Shown here piece after piece: positions 1-8,309 of a stretch of DNA of 64,000 nucleotides. Each line of letters begins with the position of its first letter. The stretch's first letter is position 1. Below the pieces are notes generated by a model. It had not been told where the DNA came from and did no database searches. It saw only the letters and a program-made list of their open reading frames with translations. The position numbers were made by a program, and so were the translations under genes. Source of the stretch: Mycobacterium lentiflavum (GTDB taxonomy: Bacteria; Actinomycetota; Actinomycetes; Mycobacteriales; Mycobacteriaceae); NCBI RefSeq assembly GCF_022374895.2, contig NZ_CP092423.2, positions 558,001 to 622,000 of the forward strand. Reading direction: 5' to 3'.

Positions 1-482
1 ATCCGGTGTGGCTGCGCTTCTGGGGAGTGGTGACGAATGTGCTGGGGCCGGTCCCACTGCGGGTGCTGGACACGGTCGCGGCGGCGGCCGCGTTGGTGCG
101 GCGAAACCTGCGCGCGGCGCTGATGCTGGTGGCCTGCGGCCTGCTGAACGGGTTGGTGACGCAGGCGGCCAAGGGCCTGGCGGATCGTCCGCGGCCGTCG
201 ACCATGTTGGTGCCCATCGCCCAGACGTCGTTTCCCTCGGGGCACGCGCTCGAGACCACGGCGTCCCTGCTCGCCCTGCTGGCCTTCGTTATGCCGATGC
301 TCAGTGCGACGCTGGGTCGCGTCGCGATCACGGTGACCGCGATCATTCTTGTGCTGGTTGGCTTTTCGCGGGTTGCCTTGAACGTGCATTACCCGTCCGA
401 CGTAATCGCCGGCTGGGCACTGGGATTCCTATACGTCCTGGTGTGTCTGGCAGTGTTCCGTCCTAAGCCGCTGCCGCCGTGA
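1..482 (+). CDS. PAP2-family membrane phosphatase, 5'-truncated by window edge
   Basis: This is the C-terminal part of a type 2 phosphatidic acid phosphatase family membrane protein, corresponding by gene order to Rv0308. All three signature motifs are present: KGLADRPRP, FPSGHALET and SRVALNVHYPSD. They supply the Lys, Arg and two His residues of the vanadium-haloperoxidase-like active site. Hydrophobic helices surround the motifs, so the active site probably faces the periplasm. A GTG at base 6 could be read as a start, but the family has an extra N-terminal helix and loop, so the true start is almost certainly upstream of the window. The likely substrate is a lipid phosphate or polyprenyl pyrophosphate; it cannot be fixed from sequence. 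Confidence 0.85.
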   Translation, partial: PVWLRFWGVVTNVLGPVPLRVLDTVAAAAALVRRNLRAALMLVACGLLNGLVTQAAKGLADRPRPSTMLVPIAQTSFPSGHALETTASLLALLAFVMPMLSATLGRVAITVTAIILVLVGFSRVALNVHYPSDVIAGWALGFLYVLVCLAVFRPKPLPP

Positions 483-568
483 GCCTTTCGTTGGTCACGG
501 CGTCGTGACCCAACCGGGGCTAAAGCTTGACTTGACCCCTGAGGTTGCGTGGCTGGACGATGGAATGC

Positions 569-1249
569 ATGCGCCGATTGCTAGCTTCGTTGTGTGCTGT
601 GGCGTGTTGCGCGTGGGCATCGCTGCTACTCGCCCCGATGTCAACTGCCGCCCCAACCGGCAACCCATTGGCCGGCACGCCCTGGTTCGCGAATCAGGTT
701 GGTAATGCCACACAGGTGGTTTCGGTCGTCAGCACTGGCGGCTCCAACGCGACCATCGACATCTACCAGCGCACCGCTGCCGGCTGGCAGGCGCTACGCA
801 CCGGTGTTCCGACGCACGTCGGTTCGGCGGGGATGGCACCGCAGGCCAAGAGTGGGGTGCCGGCCACCCCGACGGGCGTGTACAGCCTCGACGCCGCGTT
901 CGGCACCGCCCCGAACCCCGGTACCGGGCTGCCTTACACCCAGGTGTCCGGGCCCAACTACTGGTGGAGCGGCGACGACCACAGCCCCACGTTCAACTCG
1001 ATGCAAATGTGCCAGAAGGCGCAGTGCCCGTTCAACACCGCCGAGAGCGAGAACCTGCAGATCCCGCAGTACAAGCACGCGGTCGTGATGGGCGTCAACA
1101 AAAACAAGACCCCGGGTGGCGGCGCCGCGTTCTTCTTCCACACCACCGACGGCCAACCCACCGAGGGCTGCGTTGCGGTCGACGATGCTCAGCTGGTGTC
1201 GATCATGAAATGGCTGCGCCCCGGCGCAGTCATCGCGATCACCAAGTAG
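569..1249 (+). CDS. Secreted YkuD/ErfK-type L,D-transpeptidase-like protein (Rv0309-like)
   Basis: This is a secreted protein of about 226 residues that begins with a signal peptide (MRRLLASLCAVACC followed by a hydrophobic stretch and STAAPTG). The body matches the Rv0309 family as I remember it. The C-terminal part has a YkuD-like active-site arrangement, His191 in FFFHTTDG and Cys201 in PTEGCVAVDD. The His-Cys spacing is shorter than the SHGC layout of LdtMt1/LdtMt2, so peptidoglycan 3-3 crosslinking is not assured. The ATG at 569 is chosen because it opens the signal peptide directly. An in-frame ATG at 560 and a TTG at 545 are possible. It follows the PAP2 gene by under 100 bases. Confidence 0.85.
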   Translation: MRRLLASLCAVACCAWASLLLAPMSTAAPTGNPLAGTPWFANQVGNATQVVSVVSTGGSNATIDIYQRTAAGWQALRTGVPTHVGSAGMAPQAKSGVPATPTGVYSLDAAFGTAPNPGTGLPYTQVSGPNYWWSGDDHSPTFNSMQMCQKAQCPFNTAESENLQIPQYKHAVVMGVNKNKTPGGGAAFFFHTTDGQPTEGCVAVDDAQLVSIMKWLRPGAVIAITK

Positions 1250-1252
1250 CGC

Positions 1253-1732
1253 TTAGTCGACGCTGGCGATGGCGCGCCCGGGCTTGAGCGTGAAGTTCAT
1301 GCCCTCCAACGACATCGTGGCGTCGTAGGTCCGGTCGTAGCCGGTGCCGCAGATCTTCCAGCCGGCGTCGGTGCGCCGGTAGGTGTCGCGGTAGAAGGCG
1401 GCACCGATCAGCATGAAGTTGAGGTCGGCGACGATCACGCGGTCCTGTAGATACCAACTGCCCGTTGCGGTGTCGCCGTCGACGACGATGTCCGGATGGG
1501 TCACCCGGTGTTCGGTGATGACGTTCGCGGGCAGCGACGTCCGCATGTACTCGACCAAGTCGGCGCGGTTGGTGAAGTGCAACTCGTTGCCGATCGACGG
1601 CCCGTAGTCGGCCTTGATGTCCTCGGCCAGGGTGTCGTTGAAGTCGTCCCAATGCTTGGTGTCCAGCGCGCGCAGATACCGGTATTTGACTTGCTTGATG
1701 GCTTCGATATCGGCCAGATCGTCGAGGGTCAT
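1253..1732 (-). CDS. SnoaL-like (NTF2-fold) protein, Rv0310c-like
   Basis: This small protein of about 159 residues has the alpha+beta cone (NTF2/SnoaL) fold signature: an N-terminal helix IEAIKQVKYRYLRALD, a central region with HRVTHPDIVVDGDTATGSWYL, and an Arg/Tyr-rich end (FYRDTYRRTDAGWKI). Members include polyketide cyclases, dehydratases and small ligand-binding proteins, so no reaction is assigned. The ATG at 1732 lies just upstream of the TGA (1737-1739) of the TetR gene, which implies translational coupling. An in-frame GTG at 1750 would add six residues. Its stop is only 3 bases from the convergent secreted-protein gene. Confidence 0.8.
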   Translation of the reverse strand: MTLDDLADIEAIKQVKYRYLRALDTKHWDDFNDTLAEDIKADYGPSIGNELHFTNRADLVEYMRTSLPANVITEHRVTHPDIVVDGDTATGSWYLQDRVIVADLNFMLIGAAFYRDTYRRTDAGWKICGTGYDRTYDATMSLEGMNFTLKPGRAIASVD

Positions 1733-1736
1733 CCCG

Positions 1737-2357
1737 TCATTGCAGCACACGGGTAACCATGTCGATCAGGGCCCGTCGTTCCAGGCTCCAATCGATAGTC
1801 GTTCCGGTGACCATCTGGGCCAGTACCACGCCCCGCAGCGTGGCCCAAATAACTTCGGCCACACCGGCATTCGCCGGATCGGTGGTGATCAGCCGGCCCA
1901 ACTGGGCGATCGCGGAGTTCATCTCGAGCAGGTGGCGTCGCGAGGAATCGCCGAGGCCACCGCGGGTGGCCCACAGGATCTCGAACGCGGCCATCGACGT
2001 CGGGCTGCTATAGCAGCTCCACGCGGTGTCGATGACGACCTCGATGCGTTGTTGTGGTGGCAGCTCGCTGACGTCGGCTGACGACAGGCTCTCGATCAGC
2101 CGGTCCACCCCGTCGTCGACGACGGCCATCAGCAGGCCGTTGCGGTCGCCGAAGTGGTATTGGATCACGCCCCAGGTGACGCCGGCGCGTTCGGCCACAT
2201 GCTTGGCGGTAGCGGCGGCAAAGCCTTCCTCTTGGATGCAGCGCACCGTCTCGTCGATGATCTTCGCCCGGGTGTCGTCGCCACGTTTGCGCGGTGCAGT
2301 GGTGCGCCGGGTCGGGCTGACCGGGCGCCCGGACGTCTGGCCTGCGGCAATGGACAT
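1737..2357 (-). CDS. TetR/AcrR-family transcriptional regulator
   Basis: The protein has 206 residues. An N-terminal basic tail (TRRTTAPRKRGDDTRAK) is followed by the TetR helix-turn-helix at about residues 30-75 (AKIIDETVRCIQEEGFAAAT, KHVAERAGVTWGVIQYHF). The rest is a helical ligand-binding and dimerisation domain with a Trp-containing segment. It is transcribed divergently from the Rv0311-like gene across a 38-base gap and overlaps the start region of the SnoaL-like gene downstream. It therefore probably represses its own operon and possibly the divergent gene. M. tuberculosis numbering leaves no room for a gene here, so this looks like an addition relative to that species. Confidence 0.9.
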   Translation of the reverse strand: MSIAAGQTSGRPVSPTRRTTAPRKRGDDTRAKIIDETVRCIQEEGFAAATAKHVAERAGVTWGVIQYHFGDRNGLLMAVVDDGVDRLIESLSSADVSELPPQQRIEVVIDTAWSCYSSPTSMAAFEILWATRGGLGDSSRRHLLEMNSAIAQLGRLITTDPANAGVAEVIWATLRGVVLAQMVTGTTIDWSLERRALIDMVTRVLQ

Positions 2358-2359
2358 TG

Positions 2360-2396
2360 TTGACTTTATAACATAGCCGCGTCTATTTTTGTGGCG
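2360..2396 (+). promoter_or_regulatory. Putative leaderless promoter for the Rv0311-like gene
   Basis: A good -35 (TTGACT, 2360-2365) is followed after 18 bases by a TANNNT-type -10 (TATTTT, 2384-2389). That places the likely transcription start at or beside the GTG start codon at 2396. No Shine-Dalgarno sequence precedes the GTG. Leaderless mRNAs are common in mycobacteria. The element fills the whole TetR/Rv0311 intergenic gap, so TetR binding here could affect both directions. Confidence 0.45.
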
Positions 2397-3625
2397 TGAG
2401 CAGCCCCTCGCGATACGCGCAATTGTCCCGTGACGAGCTGGTCGTGCTGCTTCCCGAACTGTTACTGATCGGGCAGCTGATCGACCGGTCCGGAATGGCG
2501 TGGTGCATTTCCTCGTTCGGCCGCGAGGAGATGGTCCAGATCGCGATCGAGGAGTGGGCGGGCGCCAGCCCGATCTATACCCGGCGCATGCAGGAGGCGC
2601 TGAACTACGTGGGCAATGACGTGCCCACCATCTTCAAGGGCCTGCAGCTCGACATCGGTGCCCCACCGCAATTCATGGATTTCCGCTACACCGTGCACGA
2701 CCGGTGGCACGGTGAATTCCACCTCGACCACTGCGGCGCGCTGCTCGACGTGGAACCGATGGGCGAGCAGTACGTGTTCGGCATGTGCCACACCATCGAG
2801 GATCCGACTTTCGACGCGACCGCCGTGGCGACCAACGCCCGGGCTCAGGTGCGCCCCATCCACCGCCCGCCGCGGACGCCGGCGGGCCGGCACCCCCACT
2901 GCGCGTGGACCGTCGTCATCGACGAGTCCTATCCAGAGGTGCAAGGCATTCCTGCCCTGGACATTGTTCGCCAAACGCAGGCCGCGACATGGAAACTCGA
3001 TCCCATCGACACCTCGGACGAGGGACAGGCGGATTACTCGGGTCCGCTGCTCTCCGATTTCGATTTCGCCGCCTTCTCGCATTCGGCGTTGGTCCGGATG
3101 GCCGACGAGGTCTGCTTGCAGATGCATCTGCTCTATCTGTCCTTCGCGATCGCGGTGGCCGCTCGCGCCGCCGACGAGGGCGAGGCCACCGGGGTGTGCA
3201 CTCGCGGCCTGATCGGTATCGCGGGCCTTGCCGCCGAACGCATTCACCGCGCGCTGAAATTGCCGGGTGGCATCGAGGGCGTGCGACAGGTCCTGGAGTT
3301 GCACCCGCTGCTGAACCCGGTGGGCTACGTTGCCGCAGAACTGGAATCGAACCGGCTGCACGTCTACCAGTCTCCGGCCCACGAGGACGGTGCCTGGATC
3401 TCGTTGTGTTCGCCGGAATCCGGACAACCACTGCAGGCGATCGCCACGGCGATCGATCCGCGCCTCGAAGTGCGAGTTAGCGGAACCGCCAATGACTGGA
3501 CGGCCGAGTTCATCGAAACCGACACTGATGCTGCGGAACTGCCAGAGGTTTCGGTGGTCAGGGTCAGTGGCGGAGCGACGTTCCAGTTCGAGTCGAGGCG
3601 TTCGCTGCCGCTGACCGTGGTCTGA
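2396..3625 (+). CDS. Conserved mycobacterial protein of unknown function, Rv0311-like
   Basis: At 409 residues this has the length I recall for Rv0311. I do not recognise a characterised domain. Visible features are a conserved-looking His/Asp/Cys cluster (GEFHLDHCGALLDVEPMG, about residues 105-122), a second cluster HPHCAWTVVIDE (about 165-176), and a C-terminal region that reads like a small beta domain. There is no signal peptide and no long hydrophobic helix, so it is probably cytosolic. The His/Cys clusters could bind a metal or form an active site, but this is speculation. Start: GTG at 2396; the upstream GTG at 2390 runs straight into a stop. Confidence 0.8.
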   Translation: MSSPSRYAQLSRDELVVLLPELLLIGQLIDRSGMAWCISSFGREEMVQIAIEEWAGASPIYTRRMQEALNYVGNDVPTIFKGLQLDIGAPPQFMDFRYTVHDRWHGEFHLDHCGALLDVEPMGEQYVFGMCHTIEDPTFDATAVATNARAQVRPIHRPPRTPAGRHPHCAWTVVIDESYPEVQGIPALDIVRQTQAATWKLDPIDTSDEGQADYSGPLLSDFDFAAFSHSALVRMADEVCLQMHLLYLSFAIAVAARAADEGEATGVCTRGLIGIAGLAAERIHRALKLPGGIEGVRQVLELHPLLNPVGYVAAELESNRLHVYQSPAHEDGAWISLCSPESGQPLQAIATAIDPRLEVRVSGTANDWTAEFIETDTDAAELPEVSVVRVSGGATFQFESRRSLPLTVV

Positions 3626-3779
3626 CGCGCAGCTCTTTGTCAAGGGGTTTTCAGTACCACTTCGGTGACACAACCGCATCGGGGCGATACCAATGGCATT
3701 GCAAGCCATCGGCTTTGCGCGTGTCGGCGGCTATCGTTAACGCTGGCCACCGACCCCTATAGACGAAAGCATTCGCTCT

Positions 3780-5729
3780 ATGTACGACCCACTTGGGTTG
3801 TCGATCGGCACCACGAACCTGGTCGCAGCGCGTGACGGAAACCAGCCGGTTTCACGGCGAGCGGTACTAACCTTGTACCCGCACTGCGCACCGAAAGTTG
3901 GTCTACCCGAAGAGAACCCGCAGCTCACCGAGCCCGGCATGTTGATGAGCGGGTTCGTCGACCGTGTCGGCGACTCGGTGGCACTGGTTTCCGTCGATGG
4001 CTCCGCTCACGACCCCGACCTGTTGATGGTCGAAGCACTGGACGCGATGGTGTTGGCGGCCGGTGCGGACGCCGGCTCTTCGGAAATCTCGATCGCTGTT
4101 CCGTCACACTGGAAACCGGGCACCGCACAGGCATTACGCAACGCACTACGCACGCATCTGGGCTTTGTGCGAAGCGGTATGGCACCGCGCCTGGTTTCGG
4201 ACGCGATCGCATCATTGACCGCGGCGAACGCCGAGCTGTGCCTCGCCGCGACCGGTGTCGTCGGCTTGCTCGACTTCGGCGGCTCGGGTACGTCGGCCAC
4301 CCTGATAGATCTCGCGGGCGACTTCAAACCGATCAGCGCCACAATGCGTTACACCGACTTCTCCGGTGACGAGATCGACGCGGCGTTATTGCTCTGCGTG
4401 TTCGAGGAACTGGGACACGGCAGCGGTATCGATCCGGCCAGCACCGCCGCGGTCGGGCAACTCGCTCGCCTTCGGGAGCAGTGCCGTACCGCCAAGGAGC
4501 AGCTATCCACGGAACGCACAACGGAATTCGCGGCCGAGCTGGGTGGGCGCCGGGCGACCATGAAGTTCACCCGCGACGAGCTGGGTGACCTGATCCAGGA
4601 TCGGCTTACCGGGCTCATCTACGCGTTCGACGACATGTTGTGCCGGCACCGCAAGGGCTGGAACGACCTTTCCGCTGTGATCACTGTTGGTGGCGGTGCC
4701 TGCATTCCGCTTGTCAACGAACGTCTTTCGGTGCACAGCCGCCGACCGGTCATGTCACCGGCGCAACCCGCATTCGCCGCCGCCGCCGGCGCGCTGTTGC
4801 TGGCCGCCCGCGGCGAGGAAGTCGACCTGCGCACCCGCACATCGATCGGTCTGCTCGCTGCGTCGTCGGGCAACGACATCATCGAACTGCCCGCGGGCGA
4901 CCTGTTGGTGATCGACGAGGAAGCGCTCACCGACCGCGAGTTGGCTTGGTCGCAAACCGAATACCCTGGCGACATCCGGGTGCCCTACACACCCGAGGCG
5001 TTCGACGAAGACAGCAACCCCGGCGGCTGGTCGATGCGGTTGAACGTGATCGAGCCGCCCCGGGAGCGGGCGTGGCGCCGGGTCCGGCTGTCGCAGTTGG
5101 TCGTCGGGATGTTCGCGCTAGTGGCGATGACCGCGATCGGCGGCGTGGCGTACACGCTGACCGGGATCGAAAACCGCCAGGCGCCGCCCGCGCCCTCCGT
5201 CGTCCCCGTGCCGCTGCCGCCGGCCAGCACCCTGGTGCCCAGTCCCGTCCCGCCCACCGCGGTGCCTCCGCCGCCCACCGCCGCGCCGGTGCCCAGCTCG
5301 GTGCCGCCTGCGCCGCCGCCGCCGGAACCTTCGCCGTCGCCCGAGCCTCCGCCCGTCGTGGTGACCACGGCGCCGCCGCCGGTGCACACCACGCACCGTC
5401 CGCCGCCGCCACAGACGACGCCGACTTCCCAGCCCGCGCCGCCGCCCACGACGGCCATGACGACGCCGACCACCGAGCCTCCGCCACCGCCCACGTCGAC
5501 GACGCCCACGTCGACGACGGTGCCGATGACCACGCAGTGGATCCACGTTCCGCTGCTGCCGGTGCCGATCCCGATCCAGGTGCCGGCCAGTCAGGCACCG
5601 GCGAACCCGGCTCCGCAGTACCCGGCTCAGCAATATCCCGGGGAGTATCCCGGTGGTGGTTACGGGGGCGGTTATCCCCCCAGCGGTGGCGGGTACTCGC
5701 AGAACCCGTTCCTGGGCCCGGGCTATTAG
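3780..5729 (+). CDS. Membrane-anchored Hsp70/actin-fold protein with Pro/Thr-rich tail (Rv0312-like)
   Basis: The protein has 649 residues. Residues 1-350 read as an Hsp70-type ATPase domain: phosphate-1 loop LGLSIGTTNLVAA near residue 4, phosphate-2 VVGLLDFGGSGTSATLID near 160, and adenosine motif AVITVGGGACIP near 300. The substrate-binding domain of DnaK is absent. A single transmembrane helix (LVVGMFALVAMTAIGGVAYTL, about 440-460) is followed by a long Pro/Thr/Ala-rich tail ending in a Gly-Tyr-rich segment (YPGEYPGGGYGGGYPPSGG). The likely topology is a cytosolic ATPase with a wall-spanning tail. The phosphate-1 Asp of true Hsp70s is replaced by Ser. A second protein with the same plan is encoded at 58431-60071. 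The ATG at 3780 lacks a clear ribosome binding site. Confidence 0.88.
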   Translation: MYDPLGLSIGTTNLVAARDGNQPVSRRAVLTLYPHCAPKVGLPEENPQLTEPGMLMSGFVDRVGDSVALVSVDGSAHDPDLLMVEALDAMVLAAGADAGSSEISIAVPSHWKPGTAQALRNALRTHLGFVRSGMAPRLVSDAIASLTAANAELCLAATGVVGLLDFGGSGTSATLIDLAGDFKPISATMRYTDFSGDEIDAALLLCVFEELGHGSGIDPASTAAVGQLARLREQCRTAKEQLSTERTTEFAAELGGRRATMKFTRDELGDLIQDRLTGLIYAFDDMLCRHRKGWNDLSAVITVGGGACIPLVNERLSVHSRRPVMSPAQPAFAAAAGALLLAARGEEVDLRTRTSIGLLAASSGNDIIELPAGDLLVIDEEALTDRELAWSQTEYPGDIRVPYTPEAFDEDSNPGGWSMRLNVIEPPRERAWRRVRLSQLVVGMFALVAMTAIGGVAYTLTGIENRQAPPAPSVVPVPLPPASTLVPSPVPPTAVPPPPTAAPVPSSVPPAPPPPEPSPSPEPPPVVVTTAPPPVHTTHRPPPPQTTPTSQPAPPPTTAMTTPTTEPPPPPTSTTPTSTTVPMTTQWIHVPLLPVPIPIQVPASQAPANPAPQYPAQQYPGEYPGGGYGGGYPPSGGGYSQNPFLGPGY

Positions 5730-5820
5730 CGGTGGGATTCGGCCGGGAGCAAAGTCCGTGGCGCATCACCGTGCGGGGGCGCACACTGGGTACTAACGCT
5801 ACGAGCTGCTAGGAGGCCAC

Positions 5821-6207
5821 GTGGGCGAGCATGGTCCGTTCGGGTTCGATCCCGAAGAGTTCGATCGGGTGATCAGGGAAGGCAGCGAGGGACTGCGCGA
5901 CGTGTTCGAGCGGATCGGCAGGTTTGCTGCTGCTCCGGGCGCCCGCAGCGGTTTTTCGGCGTTCTTCGACGACCTGTCACGGCGGCCCCGGTCCGAGCCG
6001 GAAACCGCAGGCGAGGCCGGCGACGGCGTCTGGGCGATTTACACCGTGGACGCCACGGGCGGCGCGCACGTCGAACAGGTGTATGCAAGTGAGCTCGACG
6101 CGCTGCGGGCCAACAAGAACAACGTCGACCCCAAGCGCAAGGTGCGCTTCCTGCCCTACGGCATCGCGGTCGGCGTTCTCGACGACGACGCGGAAGAGCA
6201 GACATAA
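5821..6207 (+). CDS. Small conserved protein, Rv0313-like
   Basis: This 128-residue soluble protein lies downstream of the Hsp70-like gene. The GTG start is set by a strong AGGAGG 4 bases upstream (5811-5816). It is acidic, with an N-terminal helical segment (EEFDRVIREGSEGLRDVFER) and a C-terminal alpha/beta part (GVWAIYTVDATGGAHVEQVY, then ELDALRANKNN and VRFLPYGIAVGVLDDD). I recognise no catalytic motif. Pairing with the Rv0312-type gene is conserved in M. tuberculosis, so it may be a cytosolic partner of that protein; this is inference from order only. Confidence 0.8.
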   Translation: MGEHGPFGFDPEEFDRVIREGSEGLRDVFERIGRFAAAPGARSGFSAFFDDLSRRPRSEPETAGEAGDGVWAIYTVDATGGAHVEQVYASELDALRANKNNVDPKRKVRFLPYGIAVGVLDDDAEEQT

Positions 6208-6387
6208 GTTGCCGATTTCGGGGCGTTTCCACTAACCGGGATTCCGCCTAGGGTTCAGACGTGACGCCAGCGCGAGTCCGTGGCGACGAGACCGGCTATC
6301 ACCATCTCCCGCAACGCTTTCGGGACAGGGCGCAAGACGTCGGATTCGAGGGCTAAGTGGCCGACGCGATGGCCGCGGACTGACCCG

Positions 6388-7107
6388 TCACCCCTGCGTG
6401 ACGACGTTATCGACGCCGGAGTTGGAGATCTTCGGTGCGCCCGAGTGGAACGTCACCTGGTTGTTCATCCCGGACGCTTCGATGGTGTCGGAGGAATCGA
6501 CGGTGACCGAGTTCTTCATGCCGGACACCGACAGGCTCGCACAGTGGCCGGTGATCACGATCGTGTTGTTGATCCCGCTGACCGTAACCACGTTGTCGTT
6601 GCACGCGATCGTCTTGTTCTCGTCGATGCCGGACACGTCGAGCGGCGCGCCCTGCGGCGGCAGCGGCGATGTCGAGGGAGCCGAACTGCGGGTCGGGCTC
6701 GTCGCGCTGGTCGACGGCCGCGGACTGCGGGTCGTGCGGGGTGACGTCGTCGCCGGCGTGGTCGTCACCTCCGACGAGATGATCGACCGGACAGTGGAAA
6801 GCTGGTGTGCGGCAAAGGCTGCGATGACGCCGGCGAGCACCAGCACGCCGACGACGATGACGGTGCCCACGATCCACCACATGCGGTTGCCGGAGGATTT
6901 CGGCGAGGACCCGTACGGGCCGCCATACCCATACATGGGCGGTGGCGGCGGTGGTGCGCCGTAGGACGGCGATGGCACCGGGCCGGCGGGCGGCGGCGGG
7001 TAGGCCTGGCCCTGTCCTGCGCCGCCCAATTCGGAAGCGCGCGCGGTCTCGGCCAGCGGGCGCTCCAGGTCCCGGATCCGCTTCTCCGGGTCGTCCTGCG
7101 ATTCCAT
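6388..7107 (-). CDS. DUF3060 membrane protein with Pro-rich N-terminus (Rv0314c-like)
   Basis: The protein has 239 residues in four parts. A short acidic N-terminal segment (MESQDDPEKRIRDLERPLAE) is followed by a Pro/Tyr/Gly-rich linker (about 35-70). Then come one transmembrane helix (WWIVGTVIVVGVLVLAGVIAAF, about 77-98) and a Ser/Thr/Pro-rich linker. The C-terminus is a DUF3060-type repeat region (about 155-239) in which phrases such as VSGINNTIVITGHC, VSGMKNSVTVDSS and ASGMNNQVTFHSG recur about every 22 residues. That periodicity suggests a small right-handed beta-helix outside the membrane. Function is unknown. It is convergent with the Rv0313-like gene. Confidence 0.82.
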   Translation of the reverse strand: MESQDDPEKRIRDLERPLAETARASELGGAGQGQAYPPPPAGPVPSPSYGAPPPPPPMYGYGGPYGSSPKSSGNRMWWIVGTVIVVGVLVLAGVIAAFAAHQLSTVRSIISSEVTTTPATTSPRTTRSPRPSTSATSPTRSSAPSTSPLPPQGAPLDVSGIDENKTIACNDNVVTVSGINNTIVITGHCASLSVSGMKNSVTVDSSDTIEASGMNNQVTFHSGAPKISNSGVDNVVTQG

Positions 7108-7173
7108 GGGACAGATGCTCCCACCAGAGGCGTCTCATAGGAAGTTTCGGCTTGAATCGGTAGTTTCAGCACC

Positions 7174-8193
7174 GTGCCCGACATGCCGAATCGCCAGATC
7201 CTCCTTCGCCGTCGTCCGACCGGGCTGGTTGCGCCCGACGACACCGAGCTGATCACCCGGCCGGCACCCGAACCCGGCGACGGTGAGGCGCTGGTCCGAA
7301 CCACCTACGTCGGCCTCGACGCGGCGGTCCGGACCTGGCTGAACGACCAGCCCAGCTACCTGCCGCCGGTGCAGCTCGGCGAGGTGATCCGGGCCGCCGG
7401 CATCGGCGAAGTCGTCGCGTCGCGGTGCGACGCCTACGCCGTCGGCGACGTAATCACCACACTGACCGGCTTTCAGGAATACGTGATCATCCGCGACGAC
7501 GTGTTCAGCACGCCCATTCCCGGCGAGGACGATCAGCTCGCGATCATGTCGGTCTACGGCCCGACCGGGGCCACCGCCTACTTCGGCATGACCGACATCG
7601 GTAAGCCCAAGGCCGGTGAGACGGTAGTGATCTCGGCGGCGGCGGGTGCCACCGGATCGGTGGCCGGGCAGATCGCCAAGATCGCCGGTGCCCGGGTGGT
7701 CGGCATCGCCGGCGGGCCGCAGAAGTGCCGGGCCGTGATCGAGGACTTCGGTTTCGACGCCTGCATCGACTACAAGAACGAGGACGTGCCGACCGCGCTC
7801 AAGCAGCATTGCCCGAAACGCGTCGACGTCTATTTCGACAACGTCGGCGGGCCGATCCTCGACGCGGTGCTCGGCCGGCTCGCCAACAACGCGCGCGTCG
7901 TGCTCTGCGGCGTCATCTCCAGCTACCTGACCGGTGAACACCCCGGTCCGGCGAACTATGTGAACCTGCTGTCGAAGACCGCGCTGATGCAGGGCTTCAA
8001 CGCCCTCGACCAATGGGGCCGCTTCGACGAAGCCTTTGCGGCACTGCGCCAATGGGAGGCCGAAGGCCGACTCAAGCACCGCCAGACCATCTTTGAGGGC
8101 ATCGAGTCGTGCGTCGACGCCCTCAACGGGTTGTTCACCGGAGCCAACATCGGCAAGACGCTGGTCAAGATCAGCGAGCCTGCATCCGGCTGA
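7174..8193 (+). CDS. NADP-dependent MDR oxidoreductase (leukotriene B4 dehydrogenase/CurA type)
   Basis: A zinc-independent medium-chain dehydrogenase/reductase of 339 residues. The N-terminal part starts NRQILLRRRPTGL and lacks the catalytic zinc ligands of alcohol dehydrogenases. The Rossmann half carries VVISAAAGATGSVAGQIAK (about 150-168) and the family phrase DVYFDNVGGPILDAVL (about 226-241). Relatives reduce the C=C bond of enones, prostaglandins or curcumin with NADPH. GTG at 7174 is used; ATG at 7183 is an alternative start. I know of no gene at this position in M. tuberculosis. It diverges from the DUF3060 gene across about 66 bases. Confidence 0.9.
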   Translation: MPDMPNRQILLRRRPTGLVAPDDTELITRPAPEPGDGEALVRTTYVGLDAAVRTWLNDQPSYLPPVQLGEVIRAAGIGEVVASRCDAYAVGDVITTLTGFQEYVIIRDDVFSTPIPGEDDQLAIMSVYGPTGATAYFGMTDIGKPKAGETVVISAAAGATGSVAGQIAKIAGARVVGIAGGPQKCRAVIEDFGFDACIDYKNEDVPTALKQHCPKRVDVYFDNVGGPILDAVLGRLANNARVVLCGVISSYLTGEHPGPANYVNLLSKTALMQGFNALDQWGRFDEAFAALRQWEAEGRLKHRQTIFEGIESCVDALNGLFTGANIGKTLVKISEPASG

Positions 8194-8217
8194 GGGCTCG
8201 ACGGCACCGTGCATATG

Positions 8218-8308
8218 GGGCTGTCAGCGTGCGCCGACGGCGTGCTCGCCCGGCGTGTCGCCGCCCTGAACGCACACGCAACGCCGTCGGCGCACGCTGG
8301 CCCAGCCC
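8218..8308. repeat. Large inverted repeat between convergent genes (bidirectional terminator-like)
   Basis: Two perfectly complementary 19-base arms, CAGCGTGCGCCGACGGCGT (8225-8243) and its reverse complement (8281-8299), flank a 37-base loop. Outer GGGCTG (8218-8223) and CAGCCC (8303-8308) extend the stem after a small bulge. The element fills the gap between the convergent oxidoreductase and Gly-rich regulator genes. It lacks a T-tract. It could act as a bidirectional terminator or be a copy of an interspersed palindromic repeat. Confidence 0.75.
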
Positions 8309-8309
8309 G

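Noticed and set aside
4640..5812. Plus-strand 390-codon frame inside the Hsp70-like gene
   Set aside because: Out-of-frame reading of the Pro-rich tail; extreme Arg/Ala composition and no start context.
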